In this document: positions 14,108-27,600 of the stretch, in pieces
Position numbering within the stretch: position 1 is the first letter of the stretch
Layout of the letters: every line of letters starts with the position of its first letter
Source: Lagopus muta
Taxonomy: Eukaryota > Chordata > Aves > Galliformes > Phasianidae
Assembly: GCF_023343835.1 (NCBI RefSeq)
Contig: NC_064440.1
Location: 32,247,537 to 32,311,536 of the forward strand
Direction of reading: 5' to 3'
DNA length: 64,000 bases
The notes under the pieces: model-generated
What the model was told of the DNA's origin: nothing
The model's database searches: none
The model's input: only the letters and a program-made list of their open reading frames with translations
Made by a program: the position numbers and the translations under genes

Positions 14108-17100
14108 GTGAGTGAAATTTAAGGGTTACCTGAGTCGGACGTTATTCCTATGGAGGCTGAAAAGTGCAGTCAAGATTTTCTGAAGTAGAAGCATTCAGAA
14201 TGTTGGGAACAAACATAGAAACTGTGGGGTCTGTGACAACTCCTGGAGGTCTAAATTGATACTGGGGCCTCAGTGTGCAGTATCGTGCTCTGAGCCTGAA
14301 AGCTGTTGACTCTAGTCTCTATGTACCAGAGAGATCTGCTGATTAAAGTGCCAGAGGATTTCTTTCCTATTCAGTGGATTTGAAGTACTTAATGCTAAGC
14401 TGAGCTTCAGATCCTGCTAGCTCAGATGTTAAGGGGATGGAAAATGAGAGAGCGTGGGCTGGGATGGACCAGAGTTACCTGTAAGGGCTGCTGCCCTCGG
14501 GGTCAGAGCTGCAGGGTGTGCTGGAAACATGGCTTTGGGGGAAGTTGTGAGTGGGAGACTCTGGTCCAAAGCCTTTTTTGCTGGCTTCAGGCTGCAGAAT
14601 CTGAGTGATGCTGCATCCATCTGGGACTGATGCGGTTCCTGCAAAAAATGGAACGTGCAGTACCTGTAACACAGCAATGCTCACAGAGGATGCTAAAGAC
14701 AAGTGTGAAAAACAAGTGTGATAGTCAGATAGTTAGCAGGAGAGGATTTTGTGAGAGGTAAAGGCTGAGGAGCAGACACTAAAAGTGGGAGATGCTGCAG
14801 TATGGGACATTGTCTGTGACCTCAGCTGGAGCTTTTCTTCAGGTGAGTCCTTGCAGCTTTGCAGCTACATCTCGGCACTCGTGCTGGCTCAGACTATCCT
14901 CCTGTACTGTAAGCTGCTGTTTAGGAAGAGAGGAAATTAATTCTTCAAGCAGAAAGCCAAGATATCCAGCAGCTTCCAAACATTCCTCCCATATTAGAGG
15001 ATTACTGCTATTTGGGCATATGTCACCAATTGATGTTTGTACTTTGTTTTCAAATTTGGTCTTCTGACTCTATGAGTAAGCTGTGACACTGGGAATGAAG
15101 CGCTGCACTGTTAGCTTTGGGTTACAGCTTTGGGAGAGTTGGGTCTGTGTGAACAGCAGTAGTGCCTGTTGTTCTGGCTGTAGTTTGTTGTGAAGATGAG
15201 CATATCCTAGGAGATGCAAGAATTGGTGTGGACTAAAGTTTTCTTTTTTTGAAGACAAACTTGCTTGTATGTGGTCAAAAATGTGGGTTGGTGTAGTCAT
15301 GTACCATGTTTGTGTCTGTATGGAGACTGCTCTGCTGTATGTTTGTTCTGAACAGTCTGGAAGAAAGGCAGAATTTTGAACACAAGAAGGTGTGAAACTG
15401 GGTTAAAGTGAGATGGTGGTTAGCCCATAAACTTAGATATGGAAACAAACCTTGTAGTATTTCAGGGAGGTCAAGCCTGTAGTTTTACTTAATTTCTGAC
15501 TGCAGTCATAGAGACAACATCAAGGGGCTAAATTCTCCAAAAGTGCTCTCCGTGTGTCCTCTCAGATTCAATACTTAAAAACTTACTTGTGTTTGAAAGG
15601 TTCTCAAGTGACAGCCTCAAAACCCATGGAAAAAAAAAAAAAATTCAAAGAAGCTACCTAAGTTGTAGTGATTTTTAGGCATCTTAAAATCTCAGAGGCA
15701 TTACAGTCACTGCTGTGGTTTGGGTTCAGGCAGTGGTTACCTACATTCAGTAACTGCAGATCAATACAGTATCTGGCTCTTGTGCGTTACTGTGCAGAAT
15801 AATAACAGTTCATAATCTGTACAGCTCAGTTTTCCATCTTGTGGCTCTAAAAATACAGCTTTCTGCTCACTAAACGCTGTCATTGCTGTCTAACTGTCAG
15901 GGTAGTTTGTCTGCTACTGGAGTAGGATACATGCAGGAATGTTATTAAAAATCTGGTATCTTCAAAGAGAAACATGGAACAAAGGCAGTGACAGTCATAA
16001 GCATTTGATTCTTTGAATACAGCTTTCACAAATAAACCTCTCAAACACCATTTTGCTGCAAAACTGTAAACTGTCATGAAGTGTGAACTTCACATCTTGA
16101 AGTAATAAAAGGAAGAGAAGAGGAGCTAATCGGATGCAGCGGAGCACGCTAGGTAAAATACAGGTTATGAGTAAACATTTTAATGTTATGATTCCTATTT
16201 ATCCAAGCCTTTAAGCATGTACTCTGGCCCCACGTGGGCTAGCAGGGCTGTTATAACACACTGAAGCTGTTCGGTTTTTTTTTCCTGGGTGATGCTTTTA
16301 TAAAGATCTCTTGGGGCTATCAGTAAAGATAGAGAGGCCATTATAATTGATAGTTGCTGGGTACCTAAACCTGCTTATAAAATCGTCTGAGTCTTAGAAG
16401 GGGATTCCCTGCTTGTTAGTGCATGTCAATTTTTGATGGACAAAGTGAGAACTGAGCAGGGTTAAGGCAGTCCTTGCTACAAGCAGCAGGTGAGTCTCTG
16501 TGCAGAGCCTTTAGGTTGTTCAGCAGGGCAGTGGATTGAAGTTGCAGGGCTTGGTCCTGCTCCAGTGAAGCCCCCTGCTCAAGGGCTGAGCAGCCAGAGC
16601 ACATTGCTCATGGAGAAGCACGACAGCAGTGCTGCTAACCCACAACGTTACCAGGAGGAAGAAAAATGAATGTCTGATGTGTAACTGTAACCTAGCTGAC
16701 TAGAAGCCCTGCTATCAGCCTGTCCCATTTGCTCTGTATTTTCCTGATTGCTTTATTTGGTGATGTTTAGTATTCTTCATTCCTCTGCCATCTGATCTGT
16801 GGGGTGACTATAGCAGCTATCAAAAGCGAGGATTTTCTCTTGGAAGCACTATCGAGGCCAGCACTGGCTTGATGTGGCAGAAGCAATAAGCTCTGCATCT
16901 GCTGGTGCGCCATGAGAACTCTTATCAATTTGTCTGTCACTTGCAGGTTTGTGCTGGTTCTCAGCCCTGCGGCGTATGCTGGTAATAGCAAAGTAATGAC
17001 AGAGATAGCTCTGCTTTCTCTGCTTGGTGAGGGGGTTCTGCTGTAGCTTTTTTCCCCTCTGTGTTTCTCTCTATGCTTTTTCTTGTTATCTGTGCAGCTC

Positions 17101-17928
17101 TCAGAGCAGGAACCATCTTTGAACTGCACACAGAACGGCGGGCATAGGCTCAGGCCTTCTTAGAAGAAGCCTTGTCCCACTTCTGGTTTCGCTCCCTAGA
17201 AGCTGAAAACTGTTGCTTTCAGTGTTACTGCATATGAGAAAAGGATTTTTTCCTTAAATGGAAAGAAAGAGCTGGAGGCCTGGAACTAACAACTGACCTA
17301 CTTATAGCATGCACTGAGCTCACTGAAAAGCAGCTATCTGTAGAATTGGTCAATATTATTAAAAACAATACAGAAAACCCCTCTGTCACAGTAGCATTAG
17401 CTGCAGCTTGGAGCTGAGCGTTACGAGTTGCAGTCTAAACAAACTTCCAGACTTCCCAGATCAATCCCAATTCAATTTCATGCTGTTTCACAGTGATTCT
17501 TGTAGCTCCCACAGATTTGTGTGTTTAAATCCTTTTTCAAAACACATTAAAAGCTGAGCTCAGCCTGGGTGAAGGCAGGCAGAGTTCCCGCTGGAGATTT
17601 TGGGAAGTACATTGCTTTGGCTTACAGGCTTGTCTGCAGGAAAATGCTGCTTAGGGTCTGGCTTGATGCTTGTAATGCTAAAAATGCTATGGTCGGGGTA
17701 CTAGCAATATAAAAATGGGTGTGTTGGGGTGGTATTTTGTTCTAGGTAGAGAACCAGCAGGTCAGCATGCTGCTTGTGTTCTTCTTTATGCCAGCAAGTG
17801 TTGGCACAGTGCTCTCTTCTCACAGGGGTCAGGCCCTGCTGTGTGCATGGGAAGCTCAGGCTGCCTGCACAGAGCTGCTGCTCAGCCCCTGCATGGATTT
17901 ACATTCAGGATGTCACTGCTGTGACATT
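14108..17928. other. Non-coding stretch, nothing recognised
   Basis: No exon, RNA gene or repeat family could be identified. An A-run near 15.63 kb is the only simple-sequence feature noted. Open frames are short and overlap on both strands. Confidence 0.45.
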
Positions 17929-18030
17929 TCACAGAATCACAGAATCACCCGGGTTGGAAGGGACCCCAAGGATCATGTAGTTCCAACCCCCCTGCCTAGC
18001 AGGGCCACCAAACATACACATTCAGATCAC
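17929..18030 (-). repeat. CR1 LINE 3' end fragment
   Basis: The sequence starts with the tandem CR1 terminal motif (TCACAGAATCACAGAATCAC) and continues with the 'gggttggaagggacc...ttccaacccccctgcc' block that marks the 3' end of avian CR1 elements read in reverse. The element is therefore on the minus strand and 5' truncated, as is usual for CR1. The far end is approximate because it fades into unrelated sequence. Confidence 0.9.
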
Positions 18031-21000
18031 ATTTGCCAGAACTTACATGATTCTTCAGTTTAATTCAATTTTTTATATATCGCTCATAGTGATATTATAT
18101 GCCCATCTTTATTTTTTCTTAGTGTGCATGTTCTGTAGTGGTAATGTGTGCGTGGCAAACTAGTGGCCAGCTCTCTTCATTGGAAAAGCAGGTATTTGAG
18201 GCAAAACCCTTCTGCTTTCTGGCTGTCCTCTGTCTATAGTGGTCCAACCCGTACTCCTGGCCGTTCTGGAACCCAGCTCCTGTGTACTTGTTATTGGGTG
18301 AAATGAGATGTGTGCTCTTCCCTGGGGTACATCAGTGTCTCAGCTGTCCTGTCTGCATCAGCGCTGTCCCCTTGCCTTTTGTGGATGACTGCCATATTAA
18401 CTGCTGGAGACCAGAGCTCCTGCAGAAGTCCTCGTTTGCTTTCGGACTGGCAAATAGTCTGTCTGGGACACAGTGCAAAGTGCTGCCTCCAAAGCAGGCG
18501 TGTTTTCAGGAAGGAGATGCTCAAAGCCTGCTATGAACTCAGACGGCCGCGTTCTGTTGTGAAGGGAAGTGGGAGAGGGATTCTTGATGGCAGCTTGGAA
18601 TGTCTCTGCTCAAAACTGAGGAGCCTGGCTAATGAAATATTGCATCTGTCAGCGTGGAAAACGAGAATCTTACTTTTGAACTGGCATCCTCTGACTAGCA
18701 TAACATGTGCTTCCGAAGCACTTTGTTTCTGAATAGCAGAATAATGTGACGTTTCCCAGAAACAACTGTGACTTTCTCCAGAGTTTTCATGTCCTTAATA
18801 TTTTTCAGCCTATTTCTCTTCCAGACCTGTGTTACTCGCCAAGCTTGTATCTAAGCCTTTCTGTCTCAGCTTCTCTGTGTAGCACAGTTATTTTACAAGG
18901 ATTGTGTTTGTGGGCGAATCTAAAGTGCTTTCTTGGTATGGAAAACATCTCTGCCCCGAGGAGTTCATCAAGCCAGTCATCATGTATTGAACCTTTGCTG
19001 CTTACGGCTGAGCAGCCTCCTCAGCTCAACCTCCTGCTCTGTGCTGCAGGATTAGGAGCCAGCTCAGGTGTACTTCTGTGCACCATGCCAGACAGCTTGG
19101 AACTGCCTATGTACCTGGTGGTAAATTACCCCCACAGACAACCCCATTTCTTTACTAGTCAGCTTCAGTTGGAAAGGAATAGGATTTAGGTGAAGGCCAT
19201 GTGTCAGAAAGTGAACACCTTCTTTTCCTGTGTGTAGTCCTGCAAGTCTCTCACAAGTGACAGATAAAACTGGCAATGGCATAGAGTAGTAAGGGGCTGT
19301 TTAGCCCAAGTCATATGGCAGAGTAAACAGGCCCAGGGCTCATGTTCTTCCTTCTAGATGAGTAATGAGAATTGCACCCTCGAGACTGCCAGAAATGGCA
19401 CTTAAGAGATGTATCTGTATTACAGGGCTCCTTCCAAAGACAACAGGCATTGACCACATGGCTGGGTAGGCACTGGCTGGTGAGAAGTGTCGCCACTGAA
19501 AATTGATATTTACAGTACGCTGTTCCCTCTCGTCCTCCATTCAGCAGCTCTGAGAATTAAATGGTTTTAAAGTCTCCTGGTTTGTAACAATTGCTTAAAC
19601 GTTTATTAAAACATCTACTAAGCATGTGTTACTTCTTCCTAAATCATCTGTTAAAGGGCTGTTTGTGCACTGTGTGACTGTGTAACTGTTGCTCTCTATG
19701 TACTCTGGCGGAGTTCTTGTGGATGTAAAGACAGGCAGACAATAAAAAGTCTCGTTACATCATAGCCACATACATCTTAGTTCTTTCTTATATGAGAAAG
19801 ATGTCTCTAGATAGAGGAACAGAGTGGTTCAAGGAAACGTGCCTGCAGCAAGCTGTCTTTAAAACAGTTTTTCATGAAAGGGGCCTTCAGTTCTTGTTTT
19901 TGCATATTGAATGAAATAAAGCTTTGGAGTGCTGTCTTTAAAGAGTTAAAAAGCACAAGAAAATGAAACTAATTTCTAGGAGGCGTATGTTGGTTTTCTG
20001 TCTGGTTACTTAACAGAGTGTTTTTTATAATGCTGTTGAACTACAATGTACTTTGGATAAGGAACCTTTGAAACATCTGCTGACGAACTTTGATGAGAAG
20101 GCAGTAATGTGCTTGAAGCAGAAATTAAAAGAATTAAAGTGTGGCTGTTTCTAAGAGGCAAGAAGACTGCAGAACTCGCAGCACTGTACGTGGACAAACA
20201 AGTAGGTGATGGTCTGTCTGTGAGTGATAGTCACTGTCTTAATGGTCTCAATCCATTGCCAGCGTTTCATCAGGTTACTGAGGTCATGCCTTATACAAGC
20301 AAGGACCCCATCCCAGTATCCTCTTCCTCTGGGAGTCACCCACTTCTGTTGAGATCCTTGTGTTTCCCAGAACTTGGCTGCAACTACATGCAATTAACAT
20401 GGTGTTAACTGAAAGCTCTTCTGTCGAAACCTGTGATTTTTAATTGTGATGAGCATTTGCATGTGGGAGCGGCCAAAGAACCTCTTGACACAAGTTTTTA
20501 GGCTTATCAGATGGACAGAGTGTGGACCAGGGATAGGGGATACCCAGCCTGTCCTGGCTGAGACCCTCGAGCCTACCTAGATTATTTTCACGTGAAATCC
20601 TCTGGCCCCTTCCTACCAGGAGTCAATCCTCTCTCTTGGGGAAACTCAGTGTGTCGTAGTTAGGCCCTTGTTAGCCCTTGGGACAGCAGGATGTGATGCA
20701 TTTGCAAGGGGATTCATTCTCAAACTGACTTTACACCTATCTTATGCCCTGAAAGTCTTTGACAAAAATACTGCAGAAATCCAGAGGATTGTGTTTTCAA
20801 CTAGAAGGCAATAGGAGGTGTTACAGTCCTGAATACAGTGTGATGAGGCCAGCAGTGAATGCTCACAGGTTTCAAGTATTATCATTTGGATCTTTGTTCA
20901 AGTAGTTCTCCAAGGGAACTGTCCGTAATGTGCCTGAATTTCCAGTGCAACCTAAATAAAGAAGAGAAGGGCAGGAAGCAGAAGTAATTGAACTGCTGGC

Positions 21001-24000
21001 TGTGCGCACAGCGGAGGAAGCGTGGGGTGCAGATGAGCACATGACTGTATTTTCTGGGAGTCTTCCTTCTGTTGCTTTCTTTCAAGTAATTTCAAAGGCT
21101 TTTCAAAGGGAGGATCAGTGCTGTTGCTGAGTTCCCCTCCCAGTCAGGGTGGGATTTGTTTCAGTGGAACTCCTTGCCCAACCTCCCCAGGCTCACGGCC
21201 TTTGCCTGGAAACCTGCTGCCTGCTGGGGTGTCCTAAGTGCTGCTGTGTCTCAGCATCTCCCTCTTGCCTGGGACAAAAGCAGAGACTATGATTATCTCT
21301 CTTCTAGCCGTATTTCTTTCAAAAGAAGCCCAAAACAAGTTTATTATTGTCTTTTATGCTCTTGAATCATAGATCCAACATCCTCCTCTGACCTCCTTCT
21401 TCTGCTTGTTCTGCAGTTCACTTTGCTAAGTAGCTCAAAATAAAACAGTGTACTCCTGCCTACCTTGTGGGGTCTGCCTGTGTGCATGGTTCTGGGACTT
21501 AAGGCATGGCAGTCACTGGGGAGAGAGGAGAGAAATGTTCTTCTTGGGTTTTAGGACTTGCTGTGCTCTCAAGGAAAAAAATGAAGCATCAGCAAAGCAG
21601 GAAGAACAGTTAATGGAATTTGTAGGGGAGGCTTACAGAGTATAAATTAGCCATTGTGCCAAATATCTCATTTGATTGTCTTGTCATGCACTAGTTTTCA
21701 GTGTTGCTGTTCATGGTACCAAGCAGGAAATAAATGAAAACAAAGATGCAGAAGGAGCATTTGTGTATGAAGTAATTCAGTTGCCTCCAAAGCAAAATCT
21801 GTTCTTACAGGAAAACAGTGAAGCAGCTGATATTAAATAGCTCACATTGGCAATGGAGGCAGCATTTGTTTACTGGGAGCTGAGCATTGACTTGGTCCAT
21901 CTGCTGTATGCAGGCTCCGTTTTAAATTTAAAACATGCACAAGTAAAGTTTTACAGAGCTTTTGCTGAGGGGCGGTTGAGAGCTGAACCAGAAAGCTTGG
22001 AAACTTGTCTTGGATTAGATAGTCGTGCATTACTTTATGTCACAGCATAATAGAACTGATGTCTGTTTATTTGCAGCTCTGCAGGGAGATGGAATGTAGC
22101 GATGATTGAAATATTTAAGTGGTAGCTGCCAAAAAATGTTTTAAAAAGAATTATTTTAATAGTGCATCATTTTATTCAGCTAAAGCGTTCCAGTAATGGC
22201 TGTGTATACTGTAGAGTAACACACAAGTACTGAAATGCAGTAGTATATTATCCTGAAACTCTTAATTTTTGGATGTTTGTTTTCCGTCTGTACTGGAATG
22301 AAAGGAAATGTTGTCATATTCTGATACTCTGCACACCAGGATTCCTGTTGTGTAGCCAAGGCTGCTGGTTACAAGAAAAAGAACAGGTCAGTAGAGGGCC
22401 TTTCAGAAGTGCATGCTAAAAGAAAAATTACTGATCTGTGTAATTGCAGACCTTTGAGTGAAAATTGAGGTCAGTTATGAGTTAGCCTCATCGCTTGTGT
22501 CCAGCTCTCCTCCTCAAAGGGAAGCAAAAGGGTCTCACCACCAGGTTCTCTCTGCTCGGTGAGAGTTGCGTGCAGTGCAGCACAGGGTCTTAAGTTGACT
22601 CTGCCTCCTTGGAGGAATGACTGCAGGTGCCTATTCTGGCGTAGGGATCCGAAGGCCACATCCATGTATGTGATTACACTGGCATCAAACCTAAGGCTCT
22701 GGTTTCTGCTGTTTTGTGTAGAGGAACAGCGACACTGGTGATAATGGTGCTGCTTATTAATGCACAGTGTAAATGCTCAGCAGAGGTGCTGCTGGAAGAA
22801 AGGGCAGAGGCACTGCTGAAGGATGTTCCATGGGGTGCTGGCTAGAAATCTCTGGGTGACGCGTGGTTCTGCTCCTTGGGAGGACACAAGTTTGAACTGA
22901 GTTATTAGAGGAAGAGAAACCCTTCTTTCCAGTGTTGATGGTGCTGATTACTCTGAGAACAGCTTAAAGTAAGCAAGTGCTCCCTTCCCACCAATCACCC
23001 TATTCCTTGTTTTTCCCCCTTTGTTCCTGTCTCTCCTTGCCTCCTGATTGAGGCTGATGTTGCAGAAATGGTTTGATTGGAGCAACCATGCTGTGTGTGA
23101 GCAACAGTTGGGTTTCCAGAGTGTCTTTCCACAGGAACATCACAGATTAATGGCCACGAGATTCAGTGACACATCTGAAATAATTTCCTGAAATAATGGG
23201 GAGTAAATAATGGTCATAACAGGAATAAAACAACTAGTTTGACTTGAAGTTCCTCCTGAATTCCTTGACCTTGAATTTATTCAGAGACCTGACTTTGCCC
23301 CCAGTGAGCTAACATGAACGCTGACTGCACTCGAGTTGTCCTCGAGCCCTAGCAGTTATTAAACTCTTGGAACTTAAATTTGAAGAGCGGGTATGAGAAC
23401 AAATAAGAGTGCTGTGGCAACCAGAGAGGTGCACTACTTACTGGCTGTGCCGTTATAATTTGTTAGGAGAAAGTTCATGGTTTTTCTTCATTCATGCAGT
23501 CTTGGTTGAGTTGCCTTTTTTTCCCTATGTGTAGGTTGAATTGCCTATTTTTTCCCTTTAACTTCTTCTGCATCTTGATTTGGAAGAAGTGATTTTTTTT
23601 TTTTTTTTTAATTATTATTATTTTTTATTGTCCCTTTGGCCTGGTGGTAGGGTGGGTAGAGTTCTTTCATGAAGAGAAGAGCAGGACGTTGAAGGTCGCA
23701 GGAAGATCCACGCATCTGTCTCTCTGCAAAAGAAAGATATACTGCGTCTCTCCATTGCACAGCTCAGAGCTCTCAAAGACCATGGTTCCATTCTCTCTAG
23801 GCCCGCTTTGTTACCATCCCTTTCTCTTGCCCCGGACCCCCTGCCTGATTCCAAGAGTGCACAGAGAAGTGATGCTTCTTGCCTTCCCAGTGCTGGGGTT
23901 CTGTCTTGGAGGTGGCTGCTTCCAAACAGCCAGGTGGGGGCTGAGAGCTGATGGGACATCCCAGGAAACCCTCGTGGTCCGTGCGTAACTCTGGTAGGAC

Positions 24001-24311
24001 TGGGGTGCTTTTGTCTCACGGGGCAGCCTGTCTCCCCCTCCTTACCTTCTTTGCGGGCCTGAAGTTGGTGCGGCTACAACAAATGTGAGCAAGCTTTATC
24101 AGCTGCAGCCAGCTGGAAGTCTGGCCTCGTACCACATAACTCAGACTGCTTTCCGTTCTCCCCTGCCTCTTCCTCTGTGAATTAGTAGCCATAAAATACA
24201 GCTATGGGCACCAGCAAATCTTTCCGTAATTTCTGCCTTCCAGAGCCCAGTAACCGTCCTGGTTTCTCGTCCTCTCTCTCTCCCCCTCTTTCTTACTCTT
24301 TTTTAGGGACT
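18031..24311. other. Non-coding stretch, nothing recognised
   Basis: No exon or RNA gene was recognised. A T-run at 23593-23609 is followed by an ATT-rich patch. The longer frames here (18310-18732, 18746-19189 and 23618-24019) carry no domain motif and are contradicted by equally long frames on the opposite strand. Confidence 0.45.
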
Positions 24312-24600
24312 GGTAACAATAATATTGCACATTACGTGTCCTCCTTACAGCTAGATAACTAATGATTGCCATTATATCTCTGTCAGAACTAGGTAACTGC
24401 AATACTCTTCATTATATATCTGCCTTAAAGCCAGTAACAGCAGTACTCTAAATTATGTACCTTTCTTCCTTTTTCACTGCCAGGCAGGTAATTGTTATGC
24501 TCATCTTTATGTGTCTTTCCTGGAGCTGTAATAGTTTTCATTGTATCTCCTCAGAGCTTATTATGGTAATGTTCCTTACTGTATATTATAAGGTTAGAAG
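24312..24600. repeat. Diverged tandem array, unit about 40 bp
   Basis: About seven loosely similar units follow one another. Each starts near 'ggTAAc/t', then has an AT-rich stretch with 'cATTAtaT', then a pyrimidine block (tctgcctt, tcctcctt, tctcctca) and 'agcta/agcca'. Unit length drifts between about 33 and 54 bases. The pattern was found by eye. It suggests an old minisatellite and does not match a repeat family I know. Confidence 0.5.
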
Positions 24601-27600
24601 CTGATATTTCTTAGAGTCACCTCTATTGTATTTTGCCTTCTGTATTTCTTACAATTTGAGTAATTAAAACATTACTCTTAGATCACTGGCTTTCAGAAGG
24701 CTTCTGTTTAGCTCTCAAGATCTCTCTGTGGACTGTCTTGAGCTTGGAGAAGCGTCCCAAGAAGCTGCGTCTGTCCATTCTTGGTGCCGGGGCTGGATTG
24801 TGCCTTTTCCCCTTTGGACTTCAGCAGTGCCAAGCTGCTGGGCAAGGAGCTCATCCAAGGAAGATGCCAAGAGGGCTTGGTGTCCCCTGGGACTTCAGGA
24901 CAACTCTTGGATATCAAGTCATTAGCCACTTCCATGTCCGGTGTTCTGTAAACTGAGATGCTGTTGTCTGAGGAACAGGTTGTTCCTGTGCAGTATCTAG
25001 CACAGTTACTCTCGATTTTGTTTTCAGTCTTCCTATATCATAATAGAAAACCTGCTGTGCCTAGGTTACTGAAGCAAATTTCCCCACTGAGCAATAGTGC
25101 CTTGGTTATTACTAAGGATTATCTTTCTGGAATTCCAGTGTTTGCTCTTAGTTCCTCTTCTGCCAGTACGATGTCTTCTGTGATGACCTGATGGAGCAGA
25201 AATAAGACTGTGATGTTTTTTTCCCCTTGGAGCATGTGTACTACACAGATTAGCAAACCGTTAGTTGGTGATCAATTTATGTAAATTAACTCTAAGCAGC
25301 AAGTCCAATCTGAAAATCACTTGATAAACTATTCACTAAATGTATCTGCATAAACAACACATGGGAATAAATTGGAACCGGTTTGAGAGCATAAAAGGAG
25401 AGCTATGTTTGCAGCAGGGTTCAGAGACTATAAATCAAATCAAACCAATTTTGTTTCCTGTTCCACCTTTTATTAGATAATCAAAATTCAGATCAGTCTC
25501 ATGAAAAGATTTCCTCGCACTGCTTGAATCTCATAAGTCAGCCTGGCTCAAAAAAAAAAAAAAAAAAGGGAAATGCTGCCTGCATATATCCCCAGTGTGA
25601 AATAGCTGAAAAGTAAAATACATTTAAATAAACAATTTGTTTGAATTCTGGGATAAACTGGTGTAGAAGGTGCTTAGAAAAGTGGTGGAAGTGGCTCCGT
25701 GCTATAGGGATGGGGTGTGTGGAGAACTCCTTGACTTCATGGGGAATCAGCAGGTGTAGCTGAAAGGGGTCACGTTAAGCACGAGGCTGAAGATGCTGAA
25801 TGATGAGTAGAGCTGAACCCTGGAACTGTTTTATTAAAATTGACGCTTCACTGACTAGCATGGTAATAAAAATCACAGAGTAAATCAGTCTAATTACAAC
25901 AGCCTGGCTGAAATGGAGGGTGTTCTGCAGCTTGGGAAGAAGCTGTGGGATGTCAGGGCTGGCCTGGGGAACTCAGCTGCTATGAAAGAAATGAGCTCCT
26001 TGCAAAGAGTGCTGCGTTTAGGAGGAGGGCTTCCAGCAAAGCCAAGCTAGTGAAGTTGCCTTTAGCTTGGATGGGAAAGATAATACTGGCAATATCCTTT
26101 TTCGTACAGGAGAAAATTGAGTTATTTTCCAGAATAAGGAGAGAAATAATTGGAATCTAATGTGATTGTGAGATTCCCTCTGTGGTAATCTGATCTGGAG
26201 ACCATCAGTCAGGGGAGTTCAGTTCATTTGTCAGTTCCTGACAAGGAGCATTTCCAAAGGATTCGGCAGAGGTGACTGCTGTTTTCTGCAGTCCAGTGAC
26301 TGTCGTAAGGGCATGGCCCAGCATCTCCTGTGGCAAGAGCTTAGGCGTACCCTAATGGCAGTTTAACACATGGGTGACTGATGTAAATTACTGTTGGTGG
26401 CAGTGACACCAGCCCTTACCAGTTTGGCAGTAGAGCTCAGCTCTGTTTGCGTACCATTAGGCAAATTGTAATACGTGTTGGCAATTGGGATCGCTAATGG
26501 ACAGGTCTGTAAATGAGTTTGAAAGTAAAAGAGAAATAATGTCCAACGTACTTCATTCATTCATTTGTTAGGTTGCTTTATTGGGAAACTTATCAAAAAG
26601 TAGTTCAAGGAGTCAAATGCTGATTAAAAAAAAATCGTTTACATTGAGACACTGGTATGATGAGGTCAAGTCTTTCATTCTTTCTTAAACAACTGTAGGT
26701 TTTACAGGTTCTGTAGTGGTAGCTTTTGAAGGAGAACTCCTTTCAGAGAGCTGCAAGAACTTATGCTCTGATGGAGGTGGTACTAAACAAAGAAGAGTTA
26801 CGTAAATGCCTTATAGCATACACTTAATGTGTTAGGAATATTAAAAATAACTCCTCGGTGCTCACGGGGTCTTATTTCAGTAAATCGTGCTGTGCTTTCC
26901 ATCCTTTTATGCATGACTTCAGTTGCAAAACCGTGAAGATACTGAAATGTATCTGAATATCCAATCTGTGCTGCCCCTTGGCAAATCCCAAGTGAAGGTG
27001 AGAGGCCTAAAGAGGAAAAACGCATTTAATGTTCATATATGAATTGACTGTAGTCATCAATACACTGGCTTGCTTTGTTGCTTAATCTTCGATGGAGTGT
27101 TGCCATTTTGTGTGCAGTGTCCACAATGCATCAGTGAAGCAGCAGACGAAAAAACTGATGTGTCCCAAATGTAAACTTGACTTCCTCACATTTTTGATTG
27201 GCATGACCTGTGGTTTGTGGCTTTCTGCTGTGAGACAAGGCCCAGTTGGAACATCTGGAGCAAGTTTTGAGGGCTGGGCCAGATTCTCTTACTTCTACCT
27301 TCCAGTTTTCTATAAAATCATACCAAATATCTCCCTGCCCTTTTAGCCCGGTTTCTTTTGTTAGATGACTCCACGTATAAGAGTTTGTCATTTCTTCCAT
27401 GATAACTTTTACCGTTTCAGTAATGTTTCCCAAGGAATCAGAAGCCTCAAAAAACGTATTCCTATAAGCATAATGAATATAAACAGCCGAATGAGGGGGA
27501 GAGAAGGGATAAGCGTCCTCCAGTGCAAATAAAGATTACAGTAAAAACCCTTCGTAGCCATCCAGGAGTTACAAGCCATGGGAAAACCTCAGGATGGAGC

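Noticed and set aside
23618-24019. Minus-strand frame of 133 codons
   Set aside because: An open frame of similar size lies on the plus strand over the same bases. The peptide is low in motif content, and it starts beside a T-run.
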